A stretch of 64,000 nt of DNA from SIG440 sp045591095. GTDB lineage: Bacteria; Bacillota; Clostridia; Monoglobales; Monoglobaceae. The stretch is from assembly GCA_045591095.1 (NCBI GenBank), contig JAZNSF010000007.1, positions 1 through 64,000 on the forward strand, in the 5' to 3' direction. Made by a program: the position numbers and the translations under genes. Below the pieces are notes generated by a model. It saw nothing but the letters and a program-made list of their open reading frames with translations, searched no databases and was not told the origin of the DNA. Of the stretch, positions 7,979 through 14,170 are shown piece by piece (the stretch's first letter is position 1; each line of letters starts with the position of its first letter).

Positions 7979-8011
7979 ATGACAAAATTTTTCTATTTAC
8001 TGCGTTATACT
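7979..8011 (+). promoter_or_regulatory. candidate Spo0A-dependent promoter of spoIIGA-sigE
   Basis: ATGACA at 7979-7984 and TATACT at 8006-8011 are 21 bases apart. The Bacillus subtilis spoIIG promoter is known for a similarly over-long spacer and for a Spo0A box overlapping its -35. Here TGACAAA at 7980-7986 is one mismatch from the TGNCGAA core. The assignment rests on this resemblance and on the position 32 bases before the ATG. Confidence 0.5.
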
Positions 8012-8042
8012 TACTTTGTGACAGATTTTTGGAGGAACCAAT

Positions 8043-8945
8043 ATGACACCGATTGTTTACATAGATATGCTTTTTTTGCTTAACTTGCTTATGAATACCA
8101 TAACCATATACTCCGCCTCTCTTATTATAAGACGAAGCATCTCGGGCCTACGATTATTTATGACATCAACTCTTTTGTCTTTATATTCGTGCATGATGTT
8201 TTTTCCTCATATGAAGCTTTTTTACACCATACTTGGAAAGCTGCTAATCCTGATTTTTGCAACAGTTGTGGCATTTCCAAGCCGAGGTATACGTCAAATA
8301 CTTAAAAACACCCTTGTATTCTTTACTGTTTCGGCTCTTTTTGCAGGAATCATCCTGGCTACTATTTTCTTTACAAATTTTGGAACAACCGTGGGCGCCG
8401 CCGTTTCAAACGGCGAAGTCTACCTTGACATAAATGCATCAACTCTTGTTTTTTCAGTTGTGGTAGCTTATGTTGCTATATACACAATTTCTTACATAAA
8501 GTGCCGCTCCATAAATGTAAACCCAATTATTTATAATGCAGAAATTGCCCTTTTTGGCAAAATAATAAATATACCTATCTTTGCCGATACAGGTTGCTTG
8601 CTAAAAGACCCCATAAGAGACCGCCCCGCGATAATTTTAAGTAAAAAAGCCACAGAAGAACTTATCCCAAAAGAGATTTTAAACAACCTTAATGACACTC
8701 CCGATATCAATCAGTTGGGCAAATATGGTCCCAGATACTGCATATTACCTTTTTCCACAATTGACAAAAAATCCTCTATTCTTCACGGTTTTGTGCCTGA
8801 CAGAGTGCTAATTAATGACAAAGAGATTTCCTCGTGCGTCATAGCCCTATCAGACAAACCCTTGTCCACAGATTCGCAGTTTGAGGGAATATTTAATCCA
8901 ATGCTTCTCAAGGTACAGGACGAAGTAATCATAAATAACATTTGA
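8043..8945 (+). CDS. spoIIGA: sigma-E processing peptidase SpoIIGA
   Basis: A 300-residue membrane aspartic protease that removes the pro-sequence of sigma-E in the mother cell during sporulation. The first 155 residues form about five transmembrane helices. The C-terminal half is the protease domain, with the active-site triad D182-T183-G184 in IFADTGCLLKDP. GGAGGA lies 7 bases before the ATG. It is followed after 15 bases by its substrate gene sigE, the universal order in spore formers. The usual receptor partner SpoIIR is not in the window. Confidence 0.95.
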   Translation: MTPIVYIDMLFLLNLLMNTITIYSASLIIRRSISGLRLFMTSTLLSLYSCMMFFPHMKLFYTILGKLLILIFATVVAFPSRGIRQILKNTLVFFTVSALFAGIILATIFFTNFGTTVGAAVSNGEVYLDINASTLVFSVVVAYVAIYTISYIKCRSINVNPIIYNAEIALFGKIINIPIFADTGCLLKDPIRDRPAIILSKKATEELIPKEILNNLNDTPDINQLGKYGPRYCILPFSTIDKKSSILHGFVPDRVLINDKEISSCVIALSDKPLSTDSQFEGIFNPMLLKVQDEVIINNI

Positions 8946-8960
8946 AAGGAGATTTTGACA

Positions 8961-9695
8961 TTGTTAAACTTTTTTATCCACAAGCTTAAGTTTTTGTTCA
9001 GCATTTTTATGGCAAAAATAAAAACCCCTCACGAGGTTTATTATATCGGCTCGGCCGAGACTTTGCCCGCACCCCTTACACACAGCGAAGAGGAACAAAT
9101 GATTTTAAACTTAAAAAACGGCATATCAATACAGGAGACAAAAAATGCACTTATCGAGCATAACCTACGGCTTGTTGTCTACATATCAAAAAAGTTCGAA
9201 AGCACAGGCATCGGTATTGAGGACCTTGTCTCTATCGGCACAATCGGCCTTATAAAAGCCATCAACACATTTAAACCCGACAAAAATATCAAGCTTGCCA
9301 CCTATGCCTCAAGATGCATCGAAAACGAAATCCTTATGTATCTTCGCAAAAACAATCAAAGCCGCATTAATATCTCAATCGACGAGCCACTTAACATCGA
9401 CTGGGATGGTAACGAGCTTTTGCTGTCCGACATTCTTGGCACCGACAGCGATGTAACTCAAAGGCATATCGACGACGAAGTCGACAAAGAGCTTTTACAC
9501 ATTGCAATGACCCGCCTTTCAAAACGCGAGCAAAACATTATGGAGCTTCGGTTTGGAATCAATACCTCGGGCGAAGAAAAAACCCAAAAAGAGGTCGCCG
9601 ATATGCTGGGGATTTCTCAGTCGTATATTTCTCGCTTAGAAAAGCGGATTATCTCGCGTCTTCGCCGTGATATAAACAATATGATTAACGGTTAG
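8961..9695 (+). CDS. sigE: RNA polymerase sporulation sigma factor sigma-E
   Basis: A 244-residue sigma-70 family factor that directs early mother-cell transcription. The N-terminal pro-sequence (LLNFFIHKLKFLFSIFMAKIK) precedes the conserved cleavage region EVYYIGSAETLPAPL. Region 2 is NLRLVVYISKKFESTGIGIEDLVSIG and the region 4 helix-turn-helix is KEVADMLGISQSYISRLEKRI. AAAGGAG at 8945-8951 fits the TTG at 8961 (9-base spacing) better than the in-frame TTG at 8955. sigG, which often follows, is absent. The next gene is cwlD on the opposite strand, 15 bases away, with no obvious terminator between them. Confidence 0.95.
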   Translation: MLNFFIHKLKFLFSIFMAKIKTPHEVYYIGSAETLPAPLTHSEEEQMILNLKNGISIQETKNALIEHNLRLVVYISKKFESTGIGIEDLVSIGTIGLIKAINTFKPDKNIKLATYASRCIENEILMYLRKNNQSRINISIDEPLNIDWDGNELLLSDILGTDSDVTQRHIDDEVDKELLHIAMTRLSKREQNIMELRFGINTSGEEKTQKEVADMLGISQSYISRLEKRIISRLRRDINNMING

Positions 9696-9710
9696 TCTTA
9701 TATAACTTGC

Positions 9711-10451
9711 CTATATTTTAGCCTTATCAAAATAATCAATAATTCCAAGATAAATCCCCCATGCTATCTTTTGCTGATAGCTTGGGGTTTTTAAAAGTTC
9801 CCGCTCCTCGGTGTTTGACAAAAAACCACACTCGATAAGTACCGACGGAACGGTATTTCCTTTAAGTACATATATCTTATTCCCTGTTGCTTTTGCCTTT
9901 CGGTTGTTTTGGTCCTTTACAATGGTTTTTACTGTCTCCTGAATTGTCTCTCCAAGCCGCTTGCTTTTCTCGTTGCTTCCGTCATAAAAAACCTGCAACC
10001 CCCTGTACTGTGACTGGCTGAATTTGTTCATATGAATACTTATAAATATATCCGCCTTGACTCTTTCTATATCTGTTTTTCGGGTTTTAAGGTCGGACAT
10101 TTTTTGCGATACGCCTTTAGGGCGGTTTGGATCAGCAGTATTTGTGTCCATGGTTCTTGTCATATAACATATCCCACCATTTGCTTCGATATAAGACTTT
10201 AACATCATTGATATTTCAAGATTTAACTCCTTTTCGACGGCACCGTCCTCTGATGCCCCTGCATCTATCCCGCCATGCCCCGGGTCAATAAGTATGACTT
10301 TGTTCCCCAAAGGCTCTGCCACCGTCTGTTGAAGCTTTAAATAATCTTTTCCGCCAAAGCCGGTGGCAATAATCCCCGAAACAATCAACAAAACCGATAA
10401 TATAACCCTCGTCTTTCGGGGAAAAACAAATATTCTCCACTTTCTCTCCAC
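9711..10451 (-). CDS. cwlD: spore cortex N-acetylmuramoyl-L-alanine amidase CwlD
   Basis: A 246-residue Amidase_3-family zinc amidase that takes part in making muramic-delta-lactam in the spore cortex. A basic N-terminus and one transmembrane segment (TRVILSVLLIVSGIIATGF) anchor it. Catalytic elements are DPGHGGIDAGA (first zinc histidine), KELNLEIS (glutamate), FISIHMNKF (second histidine) and PSVLIECGFLSN (general-base glutamate). The frame extends upstream to 10520, but that part is read from the terminator hairpin of the preceding EF-G gene. The GTG at 10451 with AAAGGGG upstream is chosen. Confidence 0.92.
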   Translation of the reverse strand: MERKWRIFVFPRKTRVILSVLLIVSGIIATGFGGKDYLKLQQTVAEPLGNKVILIDPGHGGIDAGASEDGAVEKELNLEISMMLKSYIEANGGICYMTRTMDTNTADPNRPKGVSQKMSDLKTRKTDIERVKADIFISIHMNKFSQSQYRGLQVFYDGSNEKSKRLGETIQETVKTIVKDQNNRKAKATGNKIYVLKGNTVPSVLIECGFLSNTEERELLKTPSYQQKIAWGIYLGIIDYFDKAKI

Positions 10452-10506
10452 ACCAAACACCCCTTTTTTAAAGGATATGTCGTTTGGTGCTTGTTTTATG
10501 CAATAT

Positions 10507-10533
10507 AAAAGAGGGGGCATTTTACCCCCCTCT
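10507..10533 (-). terminator. terminator of the EF-G paralogue
   Basis: On the minus strand GAGGGGG pairs with CCCCCTC around a 7-8 base loop, followed by a short T-run, 15 bases past the stop codon at 10548. Confidence 0.75.
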
Positions 10534-10547
10534 TACATTTATTAAAT

Positions 10548-12614
10548 CTATTTACCTTCCTTTGCCTCAGCAATTATCTTTTCGACAATATTTGCCGGAG
10601 CATCCTGATATCTTTCAAACTCAAATTCATAACTGCCCTTTGCCTGAGTTATGGAACGAAGGTCCGAAGAATACGAGTGCATCTCTGCCATAGGCACTTC
10701 GCCCTCAATCAAGGTTATTCCATCACCCTGAGGAGTCATACCAAGCATCTGTCCGCGGCGCTTGTTGATATCACCAATAATATCGCCTGTGTAGCTATCG
10801 GGAACATAAGCCTTTAAGTGTCCGATAGGCTCTAAAAGAACCGGACTTGCCTGCTCCATACCTGCTTTATATGCTAAGGCTGCAGCGGTCTTAAACGCCA
10901 TTTCAGACGAATCAACCGGATGGTACGAGCCATCAACCAAAGTAGCCTTTAAGCCAACCATCGGGTATCCTGCCAGGATTCCCTGCCTCATACTTTCCGA
11001 AAGTCCCTTTTCAACTGCCGGGAAATAGTTTTTGGGAACGCTTCCGCCAAATACATTTTCCTCAAACAAAAGTCCGTCATCGTGCGGCGCAAACTCAATC
11101 CATACATGACCATACTGACCATGTCCGCCTGATTGCTTTTTGTGCTTACCTTCAACCTTGACACTCTTACGGATAGCCTCGCGGTATGCAACCTTTGGCT
11201 CGGTGAGAGTTACGTCAACGCCAAACTTATTCTTAAGCTTGTTTATAAGAATATCAATGTGTTGTTCGCCCATACCCTTAATTACCATCTGGCGTGTCTC
11301 AACATTATTTTCAACAGCAAAGGTCTTATCTTCGTCCATAAGCTTATTAAGGCCCTGACTTATCTTTTCTTCATCGCCCTTTGCTTTTGGAACAACTGCA
11401 AGGGTGGTATTTGGCTTTGCAAAACTGATACCATCAATAACGATTCGGTCAGTAAGACTGCACAGTGTGTCGCCGGTATTTGTGTTTGCAAGCTTTGTAA
11501 CAGCACCGATATCACCTGCATTAAGCTTTTCAACTTCAATCTGCTTTTTGCCTACTACCGAGAAGATTTTACCTATTCTTTCGTTTTGACCTGTAACCGA
11601 GTTATAAACCGTTGTATCAGGTGTCATAATACCCGAATATACCTTGAAGTATGAAAGCTTGCCAACATAAGGGTCAGCAACTGTTTTAAACACAAGTGCT
11701 GCAAACGGGTCGTTTACGTCCACCTTTCGTCTTGCGTCAGTGCCGTCTTCCTTCTTTGCAATAAAGAATTCGTCCGACGAATCAGGCGCGGGGAAGTACG
11801 CATTTATCGCATTCATAAGCGAAGAAATACCCAGCTTATTGTATGCACTTCCGCAAAGAACAGGGACAATGTCACCTGCAGCAACACCCGCACGAAGAGC
11901 AGAATAGGTTTCCTCCAAAGTAAAGGTTTCGCCTGCAAAATATCTTTCCATAAGTTCTTCCGAGCTTTCGGCAACAGCTTCGTTTATCATTTCGCGTACG
12001 GGTGCAATATCCGCTTCCATGCCCTCGGGAATTGACGCTGTAACTGTGCGGTCGCCCTCGAACTTTCTTGCTTCGCCCTCAACTACATTTACAAAACCGG
12101 TAATCTTTTCGCCCTCACGGATAGGAACCTGAAGCGGCGCAATCTTTTTGCCGTACTTTTCGCGAAGCTGGTCAAGTACCCCGTAATAGTTTACTCTTTC
12201 GTCGTCAACCTTGTTTATGAAAATGAGTTTGGGGATACCCATTTCGTCTGCATACTTCCATGCCTTTTCGGCACCAACGGTAAGACCTGACTTTCCGCTT
12301 AGCACAATAACTGCAGCATCCGAAACCTTGATACCCTGCTGAACTTCGCCCACAAAATCAAAAAATCCTGGTGTGTCAATAATATTAAACTTAGTGCCGC
12401 TCCAGTCACAAGTTGCAACTGCCGCACTGATTGAAAATTTGCGTTTTATTTCCTCCGGGTCAAAATCCATAACTGTGTTGCCGTCCTGAGTTCTTCCCAT
12501 ACGTTCAACCGAGCCTGCTGTGTAAAGCATAGCCTCTGCCAGTGATGTCTTTCCCGAGTTTCCATGTCCTAAAAGACAAAAGTTTTTGATTTTTGATGTT
12601 TCATACAGTTTCAA
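10548..12614 (-). CDS. elongation factor G-like GTPase (EF-G2 type)
   Basis: A 688-residue translational GTPase with the five-domain layout of EF-G. The P-loop reads GHGNSGKTSL (residues 17-26) instead of the AHIDAGKTTT of canonical FusA. The DxxG box is DTPGFFDF, and NKVD supplies base recognition. Domain IV has GGHGQYGHVWIEF near 500, and the C-terminal part reads PDSYTGDIIGDINKRRGQ. The altered P-loop and overall wording match the divergent EF-G paralogue found in many Clostridia beside a true fusA (which normally sits next to rpsL/rpsG). Its exact task, in stress or ribosome recycling, is not settled for the family. A good promoter lies at 12704-12732. Confidence 0.9.
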   Translation of the reverse strand: MKLYETSKIKNFCLLGHGNSGKTSLAEAMLYTAGSVERMGRTQDGNTVMDFDPEEIKRKFSISAAVATCDWSGTKFNIIDTPGFFDFVGEVQQGIKVSDAAVIVLSGKSGLTVGAEKAWKYADEMGIPKLIFINKVDDERVNYYGVLDQLREKYGKKIAPLQVPIREGEKITGFVNVVEGEARKFEGDRTVTASIPEGMEADIAPVREMINEAVAESSEELMERYFAGETFTLEETYSALRAGVAAGDIVPVLCGSAYNKLGISSLMNAINAYFPAPDSSDEFFIAKKEDGTDARRKVDVNDPFAALVFKTVADPYVGKLSYFKVYSGIMTPDTTVYNSVTGQNERIGKIFSVVGKKQIEVEKLNAGDIGAVTKLANTNTGDTLCSLTDRIVIDGISFAKPNTTLAVVPKAKGDEEKISQGLNKLMDEDKTFAVENNVETRQMVIKGMGEQHIDILINKLKNKFGVDVTLTEPKVAYREAIRKSVKVEGKHKKQSGGHGQYGHVWIEFAPHDDGLLFEENVFGGSVPKNYFPAVEKGLSESMRQGILAGYPMVGLKATLVDGSYHPVDSSEMAFKTAAALAYKAGMEQASPVLLEPIGHLKAYVPDSYTGDIIGDINKRRGQMLGMTPQGDGITLIEGEVPMAEMHSYSSDLRSITQAKGSYEFEFERYQDAPANIVEKIIAEAKEGK

Positions 12615-12703
12615 TTTTCAACCCTCCAATGTTTTATGTACTGCTTTTAGTTTGTATTACTGACTGTGCCTTTAAAAAGGCCTTATCAATACAATACAAT
12701 ATA

Positions 12704-12732
12704 ATTATACCTTAAATCTTCGAAAATTTCAA
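12704..12732 (-). promoter_or_regulatory. promoter of the EF-G paralogue
   Basis: TTGAAA (12727-12732), 17 bases, TATAAT (12704-12709) on the minus strand. A GCCTTT/AAAGGC hairpin at 12668-12681 lies in the leader. Confidence 0.75.
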
Positions 12733-12806
12733 CCAAAAACCAAACAATATTTTTTTATTTTTTTAGCTAAATTCACCAAATTTAAATTTCCTCAAGTGGA
12801 GTACCT

Positions 12807-12971
12807 CTTGCGACCCCCTGCCGCACCGATTTATAACTCAGGAGCTTGTAACTACTTTTAGAATTATAGGCGGGCGCCACTCCCTATGACCCCATATTTT
12901 AGAATCTTTAAATTCTTTTGCAAAGGGGCCTCAGCAGCAAGGCCCCCTTGCGACCCCCTGCCGCGCCGATT
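12807..12971. repeat. 25-base direct repeat, two copies
   Basis: CTTGCGACCCCCTGCCGC followed by A or G and CCGATT occurs at 12807-12831 and 12947-12971, 24 of 25 identical. The following 20 bases are also similar (CTCAGGAGCTTGTAA versus CTTAGGTGGCTGTAA), so this is the remnant of a 140-bp tandem duplication. Confidence 0.8.
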
Positions 12972-13051
12972 CACGCCTTAGGTGGCTGTAATACTCAAAT
13001 TGTCTGCGAGTACCAAACGCTCGGATACTTAAACCCATTAAGAGCCTCGCT

Positions 13052-13097
13052 AAATCGGTGGTGCCTGCAGCGGAAATTGATTGCACCACCGATTTTT
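13052..13097. repeat. palindromic repeat unit 1
   Basis: The 13-bp perfect stem AAATCGGTGGTGC (13052-13064) pairs with 13083-13095. The loop is CTGCAGCGGAAATTGATT. The same design in inverse orientation occurs at 13262-13304. Confidence 0.75.
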
Positions 13098-13233
13098 GAT
13101 GTCCTCGACAATTTTCGAAACACCCACCAATCGTCGTTCATAAGCGATTTTAAAAAAAACACCCCGCTGGTCTTTAATTTCCCTAGAGGAATACCCTAAG
13201 AACATTCCGCATTAAGGAGAGGCGAGTGATAGC

Positions 13234-13359
13234 TGTTTGCAAAGCCTTCAAAAAGGCGCAAAAATCGGCGTCACATTAGTTTCCTTTGCTGGTGACGCCG
13301 ATTTAATGAGAGCAAACAATAGGTTTGTTTATTCGAATGGTTGCGCCTTTTTGAAGGCT
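13234..13359. repeat. palindromic repeat unit 2 inside a nested structure
   Basis: The inner stem AAATCGGCGTCAC (13262-13274) pairs with 13292-13304. The outer 19-bp stem AGCCTTCAAAAAGGCGCAA (13243-13261) pairs perfectly with 13341-13359. TGTTTGC (13234-13240) can pair with GCAAACA (13312-13318), which crosses the outer stem and would make a pseudoknot. The reverse complement of the inner loop (CAGCAAAGGAAACTAAT) aligns with the loop of unit 1, so both units are copies of one element in opposite orientation. Confidence 0.7.
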
Positions 13360-13435
13360 GAGCAATTACAGATATCCAAGACTCGAACAGCGGAAGTGGG
13401 GGTCCAAGGGGCACTCCCCTTGTAAAAAATAATAC

Positions 13436-13464
13436 TTGTAAAATAACTAATTTAGTGATATAAT
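13436..13464 (+). promoter_or_regulatory. promoter of leader RNA 1
   Basis: TTGTAA (13436-13441), 17 bases, TATAAT (13459-13464). The predicted start near 13470 is exactly at the first base of the closing stem of leader 1. Confidence 0.75.
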
Positions 13465-13467
13465 ATC

Positions 13468-13638
13468 TTTGCGACGAATTTTTTGAATATATTGTTCAGT
13501 TGAGAGTTACGCTATTGTAAAAAGCGTACCTCTGACTTTGTCATCTCTCAACTGGATATGTTCAAAAAAAAGTTTGTCGCAAAACTTGTCGGAGTGATAC
13601 GTTTTTTGGATGTGTTGCCTCGGCAGCACATCTTTTTT
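13468..13638 (+). ncRNA. structured leader RNA 1 with intrinsic terminator
   Basis: An unidentified RNA. The closing stem TTTGCGAC (13468-13475) pairs with GTCGCAAA (13576-13583) and continues through an A/T-rich helix. P2 is the perfect 9-bp AGTTGAGAG (13498-13506) with CTCTCAACT (13545-13553). P3 is TACGCT (13508-13513) with AGCGTA (13523-13528), followed by TGACTTTGTCA. An intrinsic terminator follows: GATGTGTTGCC (13609-13619) with GGCAGCACATC and six T's (13633-13638). GGAGGA follows at 13642, but only a very short frame starts there. It is homologous to leader 2. No match to a riboswitch consensus known to me (T-box, SAM, TPP, purine, lysine, cobalamin, c-di-GMP, Mn, F) was seen. Confidence 0.6.
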
Positions 13639-13671
13639 ATTGGAGGAAGATATTCTTGTAACAAAAAACAG

Positions 13672-13700
13672 TTGTAATTTTCTTTAATTTATGGTACACT
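13672..13700 (+). promoter_or_regulatory. promoter of leader RNA 2
   Basis: TTGTAA (13672-13677), 17 bases, TACACT (13695-13700). It lies exactly 236 bases after promoter 1. The start near 13706 coincides with the closing stem of leader 2. Confidence 0.7.
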
Positions 13701-13705
13701 AAATA

Positions 13706-13896
13706 TACCACACTTTTTTATAGTACAATTTAATATTTCTTTGCGTAAGGGGTACGCTATAAAAAAAGCGTATACTTTGTTTCATCATAACCCTTGTGCA
13801 AATAAGTTGTGCTATGAATAAAGAGTGTGGTAACCCTTTAGAAACAAAGTCACTGCGTTTTTTATGTGTGACTCTCTAGAGGGTCACACATTTTTT
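13706..13896 (+). ncRNA. structured leader RNA 2, riboswitch-like
   Basis: An unidentified RNA upstream of the 70-residue gene. P1 is TACCACACT (13706-13714) with AGTGTGGTA (13824-13832), extended by ATAG/CTAT and ACAA/TTGT. P2 is TTTGCGTAAGGG (13740-13751) with CCCTTGTGCAAA (13791-13802, two wobble pairs). P3 is TACGCT (13753-13758) with AGCGTA (13767-13772). ACTTTGTTTC (13774-13783) can pair perfectly with GAAACAAAGT (13841-13850) outside P1, a 10-bp pseudoknot. GTCAC at 13849-13853 can instead invade the terminator arm GTGAC (13868-13872). The terminator is TGTGTGACTCTC (13865-13876) with GAGGGTCACACA and six T's. This is a plausible on/off arrangement. Confidence 0.6.
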
Positions 13897-13911
13897 ATTG
13901 GAGGAACAAAA

Positions 13912-14124
13912 ATGGAAAAAGAGTTTTTAAAAAGCCTTGTGGTAGCGGCTGCCGCCAAAGAGATTTCCAGGCAAAACCTTGACCTTGATGCCCTCGCTGA
14001 AAATCACGCCGTAATGATGCTTGACGAAATTAAAAACATCCTTAATACCCGCCTTTCCTCTGACGAAAAGATTGAACGAATACTTAAAATACTTGTATTC
14101 TGTGAAGTACCACCGCATATATAA
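13912..14124 (+). CDS. 70-residue orphan helical protein
   Basis: A small protein that I do not recognise. It begins MEKEFLKSLVVAAAAKEISR, has an acidic middle (LDLDALAENHAVMMLDEIKNIL) and ends in a helical segment with a proline-histidine tail. It is predicted to be all-helical and soluble, with a single cysteine (C64). GGAGGAAC lies 7 bases before the ATG at 13912. An upstream in-frame start at 13864 lies in the terminator hairpin and is rejected. The gene is preceded by the two tandem leader RNAs and followed by a bidirectional terminator, so it forms its own transcription unit. Its role should be tied to whatever the leaders sense. Confidence 0.7.
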   Translation: MEKEFLKSLVVAAAAKEISRQNLDLDALAENHAVMMLDEIKNILNTRLSSDEKIERILKILVFCEVPPHI

Positions 14125-14158
14125 AAAAACCGCTAGACTCGCATCTAACGGTTTTTTA
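14123..14158. terminator. bidirectional terminator
   Basis: AAAAACCG (14125-14132) pairs with CGGTTTTT (14149-14156), with an extra TAGA/TCTA pairing inside. It serves the small gene on plus and ileS on minus. Confidence 0.8.
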
Positions 14159-14170
14159 TTTTTTAAAGTC

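Larger units (their letters stand above)
12780..13435. other. non-coding block with repeats and hairpins
   Basis: About 650 bases with no convincing gene. Open frames at 12918-13199 and 13237-13425 have no ribosome binding site and cross the palindromes. The block holds a 25-base direct repeat at 12807-12831 and 12947-12971 (one mismatch, 140-base period, with decayed similarity after it). It also holds a GGGGCCT/AGGCCCC hairpin near 12926-12947, two related palindromic units (13052-13095 and 13262-13304) and a CAAGGGG/CCCCTTG hairpin at 13406-13422. It may be a decayed gene or insertion, or a large structured RNA. Confidence 0.6.

Noticed and set aside
10452..10520. 23-codon N-terminal extension of CwlD
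   Set aside because: It would start inside the terminator hairpin of the upstream gene and has no ribosome site.
12918..13425. Open frames of 93 and 62 codons in the non-coding block
   Set aside because: No ribosome sites, composition unlike proteins, and both run through perfect palindromes and direct repeats.
13468..13896. T-box, 6S RNA or classical riboswitch identity for the tandem leaders
   Set aside because: The T-box sequence (AGGGTGGNACCGCG) is absent. 6S RNA would not normally have a ribosome site after its terminator. None of the common riboswitch consensus cores known to me fits.
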